This document shows, piece by piece, positions 54,651 to 62,265 of a stretch of DNA of 64,000 nucleotides. Positions within the stretch are counted from its first letter, which is position 1; each line of letters opens with the position of its first letter. The DNA comes from Pedobacter antarcticus (GTDB taxonomy: Bacteria > Bacteroidota > Bacteroidia > Sphingobacteriales > Sphingobacteriaceae): positions 124,001-188,000 of the forward strand of contig NZ_FONS01000006.1 of the NCBI RefSeq assembly GCF_900112985.1. Direction: 5' to 3'. The notes under the pieces are model-generated. The model searched no databases, was not told the DNA's origin, and worked only from the letters and a program-made list of their open reading frames with translations. A program made the position numbers and the translations under genes.

Positions 54651-56333
54651 ATGAAAAAAACTTTTATATGGACATTAGCACTTACCGGCATTTTAGCAGG
54701 AAGCTGTACAAAACTAGAACCTGAATTTTATAGCCAGGTGACACCTGAAAACTTCTTTCAGAGTGAAAAAGACATCTTAGCAGCTTTAAACCGACCATTC
54801 ACCCATGCCAACTGGTATTTAGGAGAGGACCGTTGGAGTTTGCAGGAATATACTGCAGATAATTTTGCAATCACAACAAAAGGACGTCACTGGTATAACG
54901 GGGGTGAAAATGAGAGATTTCATTACCACAAGTGGACACCTGATGAGGGTTGGATTTGGGGGACCTGGCGAGGTACATTAATGGGTGTTGCGCTCGCTTT
55001 AGATACCAGAAGTGATCTGGAAAAGTTAGATTATTCCCGATTTGCCCTTACCCCGGCAGATAAGGATGCTCATATTAATCAGCTTAACACACTAATGGCC
55101 TATTTTTATCTGCGCGGCCTGGATTATTTTGGAGGAATGCCCATCTTTAATTCTCTAGATCAGGAATCACTGCCCAGAAATACAGATGAGGAAGTCTTTA
55201 AGCATATTGAAAGCATCCTCAAAGAGGCCATGACCAAATTAAAGAAGAAGAACGGTGGCGAAACGGAAGAGGGAGTGTTAAAACAGGCAGCGGCAGCATC
55301 GATGTTAGCACAGTTATATTTTAATGCTGAAGCATATATCGGCAAACCAATGTATCAGGAGTGTCTGGAGGTTTCAAAGGCTATAATCAATAATGAATAT
55401 GGTTTTTACGCATTGGATGACAACTGGAGCGGCCCTCATAGTTTCACCAATGACAGGTCCCCTGAAGTTATATGGTCCAGTCCTTCTCAGTTTAATCGTC
55501 TGCAATACAATTGGTTTTACAGTAGATTTTATCATTATAACTCAAGGCAGTACTTTAATACAGATATGGGGGCTGATAACGGTACTCACCTTACGCCTTC
55601 TAGAAAACCTGATGGCAGCCTTTACAAAAACGTTTTCAGCTTAGGATCTCCTTTCGAAACTTTTGATGACGGCGATTTAAGAAAAAAACCTTACCGCTTT
55701 CTGGGAAACGGTCGCTATGAGGGTATGTTTATTACAGGTGCGCACCTCAGCCCTTCTGGAGAAGTAATTAAGGGAGGCGAGGAATATAAAGACCAGCCAC
55801 TTGTATTTAGGGATCAGGTTGCCCGGTTTTCTGAGGTGGGCCCGGGGAAAAAATATGCTACTGTAGCTGATCTGCCTTCCCGTATGTCAGATGGCGAGGA
55901 AAACACTGGTGTAAGGCCAGTGAAGGTTCCGATACCGCCACTTTCTGAAAACACATTGCGCTGGGGGGCAGATAATCCTATAATACGTTTAACAGAAATT
56001 TATTATATGCTGGCAGAATGCAAATGGCGCACAGGCGACAAAAACGGCGCCGCAGAACTTATTAATATGGTGAGGAAAAGGAACTTTGCAAATCAAGAAG
56101 ATCCCAATCCAGCCACCGCTGCAAATTTGGATGCTCAACGCTTTTTAGATGAATGGAGTATTGAATTTTTGGCAGAAGGAAGAAGAAGAACCGATCTGAT
56201 CCGCTGGAAAATGTTTACAACGGGTGCCTGGTGGGATCATCAGCCTTCGGGTTCAGCTCATTTAAATCGCTTTCCTGTCCCTACGGAAGCTATTTCAGGG
56301 AACAATAACTTAGCACAAAACCCTGGGTATTAA
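54651..56333 (+). CDS. SusD/RagB-family nutrient-binding lipoprotein
   Basis: A 560-residue lipoprotein lid for the SusC channel. The signal peptide ends at GSCTKLEPEF (lipobox LAGSC). Helical TPR-like parts include LNTLMAYFYLRGLDYFGGMP, and RLTEIYYMLAECKWRTGDKN followed by the C-terminal RNFANQEDP, WSIEFLAEGRRRTDLIRW and the closing AQNPGY are hallmarks of the family. The gene begins 27 bases after SusC. Confidence 0.96.
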   Translation: MKKTFIWTLALTGILAGSCTKLEPEFYSQVTPENFFQSEKDILAALNRPFTHANWYLGEDRWSLQEYTADNFAITTKGRHWYNGGENERFHYHKWTPDEGWIWGTWRGTLMGVALALDTRSDLEKLDYSRFALTPADKDAHINQLNTLMAYFYLRGLDYFGGMPIFNSLDQESLPRNTDEEVFKHIESILKEAMTKLKKKNGGETEEGVLKQAAAASMLAQLYFNAEAYIGKPMYQECLEVSKAIINNEYGFYALDDNWSGPHSFTNDRSPEVIWSSPSQFNRLQYNWFYSRFYHYNSRQYFNTDMGADNGTHLTPSRKPDGSLYKNVFSLGSPFETFDDGDLRKKPYRFLGNGRYEGMFITGAHLSPSGEVIKGGEEYKDQPLVFRDQVARFSEVGPGKKYATVADLPSRMSDGEENTGVRPVKVPIPPLSENTLRWGADNPIIRLTEIYYMLAECKWRTGDKNGAAELINMVRKRNFANQEDPNPATAANLDAQRFLDEWSIEFLAEGRRRTDLIRWKMFTTGAWWDHQPSGSAHLNRFPVPTEAISGNNNLAQNPGY

Positions 56334-56361
56334 TCAAGTAAAATACGATCTATTAATTCAT

Positions 56362-56390
56362 AAAGGGTGTGCTTAACCGCACACCTTTTA
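56362..56390. terminator. Bidirectional terminator between SusD and the barrel gene
   Basis: AAAGGGTGTGC-TTAACC-GCACACCTTTT, stem of 11 bp with one G-T pair, with T runs in either direction. It ends both converging operons. Confidence 0.85.
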
Positions 56391-56391
56391 T

Positions 56392-58974
56392 CTAAAAGTT
56401 AAAACCTACTGAAATATACGGCATTGTACTCTCTTTCGAGAAGCCTACTGCTGCCTGAATAAGGATCATCTCTGCAGGTACTACATAAAGCCCACCCCCA
56501 TATCCATAGTGCCACTGATCAGAGGACTCACCGCCATACCATACTCTGCCTATGTCGTTAAAGGCTAGCAATCCGACCGAACCCGGAACTATATAAGAGG
56601 TGAAATTGAACAGTTTAACTCTTAGATCCAGGTTCTCATATACCATAGTTTTACCACTGAATCTTCCGGTATGAAACCCTCGCAGGTTATGCACGCCACC
56701 CAGCTGCATCAACTGAAAATACTGTGGATCTCCGAAGGTAGTTCCCCCACCTAAACGATTTGCTATAACCACACCTCCTTTTCCTGGATTTGCATAATAT
56801 CTGAACTCTGTCTGTATTTTACCCATGCGGTCATTGCCGTTATTGAGTTCCTGCATACCAGAAATACGGGTATTCCAATACATTCCTTTGGTTGGTACTG
56901 CAACCTGATCTCTGGAGTCATACCGTACTTCTGCCAATAAACCTGCAAAAGCCCTGTCAGAAAAGACATTCATTTCAGGATGCTGCCGATTAAATTCGTT
57001 GAGGAACCTATTATCGTTAGCACTTTCACTGCTGGTATAGTAAGAGAAAGCCGGTCCGCCACCGATAGTCCATTTACTGATCTGCTGATAAAACTGAAAG
57101 TCTGACTGAAAATAATCATAGCGGTTCCGGTAATAGGACATTCCTTTGGGCTCATCTTTGATAAATGCTGTTTCATTACCTAAACCAAAGAAATTACTCA
57201 GATTATTCGGACCGAGCAGATTTGCATTAATTTTAAAACTGGTATTACCTATAATTTTCTTGAAGTCTCCGGCATAACTCAGGATAAATGATTTTCGTCC
57301 GGTGGAGTAATCGATCCAGAACTCCTGCTTCTGCGCATATGGGGTTCTTCTGAAACCTTGTTTTTCCAGTAATAGCCCAACACCGGGCTGTATTCCCTGG
57401 TCTATATTATAATTCAGATGTACGAGCGGACCGAAACGGTCAAACTCATAGCTATTTTTGTTATAGGAGTTAACAGCTGTATCTTTGGCTAATCTTAATT
57501 TGGCCAGACTCGATGATGGGATATTATTAGTCTCATCGGATCGGTCATAGATATATGTTTTACCCCTGTTTTTCGCTTTAGGATCAATCTCGAAACTATC
57601 CTGATCATCTCCGCCAATCATACGTACGACAATTGGCGAAGATTCAGTACCAGTGAGCCTGAATTGATCTTCACCCGCCATACCATATACTCTTATCTCC
57701 TTGGTAATACCGGGTTCAAATGTGCGCTGGTAAAGTTTTCTTCCCGCATCGCCGTTTTTCTTAATATTATGCATGGTCAATTTAACCTCGCCACCTGCTT
57801 TCTTTTCCAGCTCGATCAGTTCTTTTTTGTCTGTAGCAGGAATATCAACGGTACGGGAGAGGTAGCGATAATAATCCAGTGCACTCTTATCCAGATTCTT
57901 AGTTCTGGCTATAGCAATCCTTAAGGTTTCATCTCCATTGATATTGTAGATATTTTCCGGCATCCTGCGGAATGCCTTTTCAAGTAGTTCCGGGGTAATT
58001 ATATCCTGAACTTCTTTAACTGCTTTTCTCCAATCTTTCTCATCCAGCCCATTTAGAAAGTACCGGTCAAAATGCCGCTGGTAAATATTCCATTGATCTA
58101 CGGCCCTGATCTCCGGCTCGTAAGGCTGAATATTTGCTTTCAGCCACTGATGCGATAAAATCCAGGGCAAAAGTCCTGAAGTCTTGTAGAATACTTTGTC
58201 CCTGTCCCTGGGTACTGGAATATAAGTCTTGATATCTTTTTTCTCGTCGTCTTCCCTTATCCATCGCCAGTTATCGTCGTGTTTATCGTAATCACCGAGA
58301 ATGAAATCCAGTAAACGTGATCTTAGCACAAGCTTCTGATCCAGATAGGTATCGTTGTCTTCCTGTAATTTTCGATATACTTTTAAAGTATTATCGCTTT
58401 TCCTAAGACCTTCAGGAGAACGTTCTTCCAAAAGGTACACAGCATTTGAAAATTCTTTCTGATAGATTCCCAGACCTGGGTCGTCCCCTACGTAGACAAG
58501 TTCTGGATTTGCATGGGGAATATTCAGCGCATCTGCCAATGGAGGAACCACCAAAGCCGAAAAAGGATGGGTAGTGGCAATCTGATCCTGGACAATGTCC
58601 TTAACGATCGTCGCTTTCAGGTTATCGGGTAATTTTCTCTCGGGATATTTCTGTACTGTACGTAATGCCCACTCTTTGCCAGAGGCATCTGCGAGGCGCA
58701 ATGACCTGGTTTCCATTCCTCCGCCAAGCTGAAGAATTTTCATTCCACCCCGTTCTGTCTGCATATCCATCACCCGCACCTTGACCGGCTCTGCCCATAA
58801 CTTCCTGTAGCCTTCTCCAAAAAAGAAACGATGGGCATTGGAAACTGTGTCATAACCGGGAGCAATGGGCATTGTAACCGAATCTCTTACTGCCGTTGTT
58901 TGTGCCAGCACATTTACGGAAAGACTGAGTATAACGCCGGTAAGAACAGCGGATATGCTGGTTTTAAGTATCAT
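56392..58974 (-). CDS. Outer membrane protein: kinase-like N-terminal domain plus D15/Omp85-type beta-barrel
   Basis: An 860-residue exported protein (signal peptide ending at VLAQ, residue 25). The C-terminal ~300 residues look like an Omp85/D15 surface-antigen barrel ending in Phe (PYISVGFNF). The first 300 residues have kinase-like signs: SLRLADASGKEWALRTVQK (91-109), catalytic-loop-like GDYDKHDDNWRW (227-238) and metal-site-like PVPRDRDKVF (253-262), a spacing seen in CotH- and Fam20-like secreted kinases. Arg sits where the usual ATP-binding Lys would be. A middle part (about 430-475) has GMAGEDQF and MIGGDDQDSFEID calcium-binding-like loops. Kinase activity is inference. It ends an operon with polyphosphate kinase. 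Confidence 0.75.
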   Translation of the reverse strand: MILKTSISAVLTGVILSLSVNVLAQTTAVRDSVTMPIAPGYDTVSNAHRFFFGEGYRKLWAEPVKVRVMDMQTERGGMKILQLGGGMETRSLRLADASGKEWALRTVQKYPERKLPDNLKATIVKDIVQDQIATTHPFSALVVPPLADALNIPHANPELVYVGDDPGLGIYQKEFSNAVYLLEERSPEGLRKSDNTLKVYRKLQEDNDTYLDQKLVLRSRLLDFILGDYDKHDDNWRWIREDDEKKDIKTYIPVPRDRDKVFYKTSGLLPWILSHQWLKANIQPYEPEIRAVDQWNIYQRHFDRYFLNGLDEKDWRKAVKEVQDIITPELLEKAFRRMPENIYNINGDETLRIAIARTKNLDKSALDYYRYLSRTVDIPATDKKELIELEKKAGGEVKLTMHNIKKNGDAGRKLYQRTFEPGITKEIRVYGMAGEDQFRLTGTESSPIVVRMIGGDDQDSFEIDPKAKNRGKTYIYDRSDETNNIPSSSLAKLRLAKDTAVNSYNKNSYEFDRFGPLVHLNYNIDQGIQPGVGLLLEKQGFRRTPYAQKQEFWIDYSTGRKSFILSYAGDFKKIIGNTSFKINANLLGPNNLSNFFGLGNETAFIKDEPKGMSYYRNRYDYFQSDFQFYQQISKWTIGGGPAFSYYTSSESANDNRFLNEFNRQHPEMNVFSDRAFAGLLAEVRYDSRDQVAVPTKGMYWNTRISGMQELNNGNDRMGKIQTEFRYYANPGKGGVVIANRLGGGTTFGDPQYFQLMQLGGVHNLRGFHTGRFSGKTMVYENLDLRVKLFNFTSYIVPGSVGLLAFNDIGRVWYGGESSDQWHYGYGGGLYVVPAEMILIQAAVGFSKESTMPYISVGFNF

Positions 58975-58993
58975 GAGAGATATGGTAATGTTT

Positions 58994-61384
58994 TTATAAA
59001 GGATTTTGACTAATGCTGACTCTAAGTGCTTTTAGTCCTTCAACGCCTTGTAATTCTTCAACTTCTAAATATTCTATTTCGCCCGAAAGCAGCTCTTCTG
59101 TCTGTAATCTACGGATATGCTTCAGATATTCATGGGCTTCAGACTGATTAAAATATACGATAGCTATTTTTCCGGGCTGGGTTAATCTTTCTGTTGTGCC
59201 TTTAATATTCGCTTTATCAATTCTTTTTTTCACCATCTGATAGCGGATATTATAGCTGCCCTCAACATCGAAGCGTTGTTCATCCAGCCGGAAACTTATA
59301 TCCAGCTGTTTTCCATATACAAATATTAATTGTGTTGTTTCTAGCGGAAGTGGCAGATGACTGTGTAAATTAGCAGTAATATGTGCTATCTCAGCGATTA
59401 CCCGCAATTGCTGATACCGGAAAACTGAAACCATAAAATCTGGAAAAGGCGTACCAGGTGCAATTGACTGTCCCAAATAGATATCAAATTCCACTCCATC
59501 AGTTCTGAATTTCTCGAAATAGCAGGGGTATAAATCTTGTATCGTCTGGTTAAATTCATCGAGCTGCCTTGAGACTGCATGATTAATCATCTGCATACTC
59601 AGTTCATATCGATCGCGGTTTATAAAAACCTTTCCACCGCTCTTACTGTCAGCCAAATATCTGTCAATAACGGTCTTCGTTTCGGGGTGCTGCTCTTTCA
59701 GTACTTCCAAATGAACAGGAAGCTGTCTGCGCAGGTAGTCATCAGTTTTCATGACTTCCATATCCGACAGTTCACTAAAATGTTGTTCATCCCATACACT
59801 CAGTTTTTTACCCAGCACTTCAGTTAATGATCCGCAAAGCACGGGCTGCAGTTGAGCTAAGGTTGACTCCAGTAAGCGGAAATGATCAAAGAGATCTTTT
59901 CTTATCATCAGGTTACGCTGGATGCTGGAATTCCTGATATCTACCGCCCCGTAAAAAGGATGTACGTCTTTGAAATTAACTGGTTCTATCTGCAACTTTT
60001 TCTCCAAACTACCCGATTTGAGATAATTATAAGCAGCTTCAATAAACCTCCACTGGACTGAAGGCTGAATTGCGGTGAACTGATCGGTAATAATCGCGGA
60101 AATCTCATTGTTGAAATCCATGATAATATTCTGATAAAGTTGCGCTAATAAAGGAAAAGCAAACTCTATTGAAGAAATCGTTTGTGGATTAAATGCCCCA
60201 AATGATCTGCTGTACATTTCCAGACAACCTACAATTTTGCCGTTATAATATAATGGGTATAATGCAAAGGATTTAATACCATTATCGAGCAATAACCTCA
60301 ACATTGGTATTTCCGCACAGACCTCTTCATTGATCTCCGGATAAATAATCCGTTTAGGCTGCTGCAGAAATTTCTCGATCAGGTTATCATATTCTGCAGC
60401 AAGCATCCCCGATTCCTTTGCAAGTTCGATCAGGACGCTATGAAATCCGTCGTGATCAAATAAAAGGGACTTCTGATTTAGTTTTAGAAAAGGAAGTAAA
60501 CTAAACTCAAGCTGGTTATTGCAGACCAATGCCTTTAATGCCATATGAATTGCCGGAAAATCCCAACCGGATTTACATTGATTGTGAGATATAATTGTAC
60601 TCTTAACGGATTCGAGTGCATATTCTGCCGTGGCATCCGTTAGAGTTACGATTGACATCCCTTCAATTGTAAACATTTCGGGGGGTAATACGTCCTTCAG
60701 AATCTTCAGATAATCTTCTTCACCATCTAAAAACTTCTTCACAACATCGAGTGATAGCTCCGGTAAGGCTTGCTGTGCGCGGATCTTTAAAAACCTGCTG
60801 TCTACGTCCAACCGGTAATATTTCAGCAAATTAGTTTCCAGATCAAGAACAGAATGGACTATATGCTGCTCCAGATTTAATGAAAACTGGTAAAATTCCT
60901 GCAAAATAAGATTATAGAAATTGCCAAGCATACTTCTTTCCATCTCACCGGTCGATGGTAAACTTAGGTTTTGGTTGATATGATGTTTCTTTTTATCTAA
61001 CAGAACACTGTAAAAAGCATCGCTGCCGTAATAAAAACAAGGGCAAACAGGTTTACTGATTGCCCATAACTGTTGTCCTTCCCGCTGAAGCAGAGGAGAT
61101 ACAAGGGTATGGATTAAATCAAAAAGTTTAGCGTAACGTGCTGTATTTTCTTCTTCAATATTATTTTCGAGCTCCGGAAAGGCAGCAAATTCCTGCAAAA
61201 CATAAGTATATATATTTTTCCTGGCCGATGTATCTTCATTGGACTTTGCAGTCAGAAAATCGACGAATGGTTTCATCGAAAATTTGATGTCTGCCCCCAA
61301 TTCACTATTTTCACTGCCACAGATATATTTACTGAGGTCTAATTTTATGGACTGCATCTTATCGTTATTTAGATTCTCTGCCAT
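58994..61384 (-). CDS. Large GAF-like domain protein of unknown function
   Basis: A 796-residue soluble protein that I do not recognise as a named family. A GAF-like sensory fold lies at about 330-450 (IKSFALYPLYYNGKIVGCLEMY then SSIEFAFPLLAQLYQNII). Next is FYGAVDIRNSSIQRNLMIR (about 475-495), which resembles the DxRxSS/DIRGFT start of class III nucleotide cyclase cores, though the fold cannot be confirmed. No HTH, kinase or membrane segment is seen. It overlaps the upstream lipoprotein gene by one base (TGATG) and is followed 19 bases later by the barrel gene. Confidence 0.7.
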   Translation of the reverse strand: MAENLNNDKMQSIKLDLSKYICGSENSELGADIKFSMKPFVDFLTAKSNEDTSARKNIYTYVLQEFAAFPELENNIEEENTARYAKLFDLIHTLVSPLLQREGQQLWAISKPVCPCFYYGSDAFYSVLLDKKKHHINQNLSLPSTGEMERSMLGNFYNLILQEFYQFSLNLEQHIVHSVLDLETNLLKYYRLDVDSRFLKIRAQQALPELSLDVVKKFLDGEEDYLKILKDVLPPEMFTIEGMSIVTLTDATAEYALESVKSTIISHNQCKSGWDFPAIHMALKALVCNNQLEFSLLPFLKLNQKSLLFDHDGFHSVLIELAKESGMLAAEYDNLIEKFLQQPKRIIYPEINEEVCAEIPMLRLLLDNGIKSFALYPLYYNGKIVGCLEMYSRSFGAFNPQTISSIEFAFPLLAQLYQNIIMDFNNEISAIITDQFTAIQPSVQWRFIEAAYNYLKSGSLEKKLQIEPVNFKDVHPFYGAVDIRNSSIQRNLMIRKDLFDHFRLLESTLAQLQPVLCGSLTEVLGKKLSVWDEQHFSELSDMEVMKTDDYLRRQLPVHLEVLKEQHPETKTVIDRYLADSKSGGKVFINRDRYELSMQMINHAVSRQLDEFNQTIQDLYPCYFEKFRTDGVEFDIYLGQSIAPGTPFPDFMVSVFRYQQLRVIAEIAHITANLHSHLPLPLETTQLIFVYGKQLDISFRLDEQRFDVEGSYNIRYQMVKKRIDKANIKGTTERLTQPGKIAIVYFNQSEAHEYLKHIRRLQTEELLSGEIEYLEVEELQGVEGLKALRVSISQNPL

Positions 61385-62250
61385 CAGGATTTACGTTTAA
61401 ACTTCAGAATGTTTCCGGAGCTGAGTTCATCTCCTTCATTTGATATATACAGGTTCCTTTCTTTGTCAAAAGCTATCCCTTCTGGCTGGTTAAAAGTAGA
61501 AGAATTTAATCTGTGTGTACTTTTAATTTTCCAGTCCGGACTTGCAATAACCAGCAACTTGTTAACAGAAGAAAGAATATACCACTCTCCGGTATGTTCA
61601 TCTCTGGCCAAAGCTGATGTTTTCAGACCGGTTTTTAAAATCTGTCCTGAGCTGATCAGCGCCGACAAATCCATATTAATTTCTCCTGAAGGGATCAATT
61701 CCTGTTTAGCCTGATCAAAAGTAAAGATGGAACCAGATAACTCACCATGTTTCTTGTCTTCTTTACAATTTTTACAAATCAGAAATACCTGGCCTGTCTG
61801 CTGCGAAGCATAAATACTTTCATATTCGCCTTTAGGAAGTATCTTTTTAAAGATTTTAGGCCTTTGCACCTTTTGTGTGGTTGCTTGTGAAAAAGGAAAA
61901 GCGGTAATCTCTCCATTACTGTTTAGAACCAGTACTGTTTCTTTCAGGATAGCCAGATCTTCATAGTCGCCTTTTTTACCGAATGTAGTGTGTAGTTGCT
62001 TCTTTTTTCCCCAAGCCTGACGAAATAAACGACCGTCTTCATCCTGTATTGAATAAATGGTATCACTTTTATCCTTATAAAATGCTATTCCTGAAATCTC
62101 CAGTAAATTATCTGGCATTATAAATTTTTCGGGCTTCTTAAAATCGTACCCGGCAGGACTGGTAAAGTCAGGACGGGAAGATTTACAGGCGAAAAAAATC
62201 AGCACTAAAAAGACCGGAAGTAAATAAATTTTGTTTGATAAATATCTCAT
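61384..62250 (-). CDS. SdiA-regulated-like beta-propeller lipoprotein
   Basis: A 288-residue lipoprotein (lipobox FFAC at residues 19-22). The mature part resembles the SdiA-regulated family: LLEISGIAFYKDKSDTIYSI, then ILVLNSNG-type blades, and FNQPEGIAFDKERNLYISNE near the end. A propeller fold with roughly five to six blades is likely. Function is not known; such proteins are sometimes called esterase-like phytase-like. It lies between polyphosphate kinase (15 bases) and the GAF-like gene (one-base overlap). Confidence 0.8.
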   Translation of the reverse strand: MRYLSNKIYLLPVFLVLIFFACKSSRPDFTSPAGYDFKKPEKFIMPDNLLEISGIAFYKDKSDTIYSIQDEDGRLFRQAWGKKKQLHTTFGKKGDYEDLAILKETVLVLNSNGEITAFPFSQATTQKVQRPKIFKKILPKGEYESIYASQQTGQVFLICKNCKEDKKHGELSGSIFTFDQAKQELIPSGEINMDLSALISSGQILKTGLKTSALARDEHTGEWYILSSVNKLLVIASPDWKIKSTHRLNSSTFNQPEGIAFDKERNLYISNEGDELSSGNILKFKRKS

Positions 62251-62265
62251 TTTCTTAGTTTAATG

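Noticed and set aside
45595..56333. A polysaccharide utilisation locus joining glgA/glgC with SusC/SusD
   Set aside because: The glycogen genes are on the opposite strand with their own terminator, and glycogen is made in the cytoplasm, so no functional link is shown.
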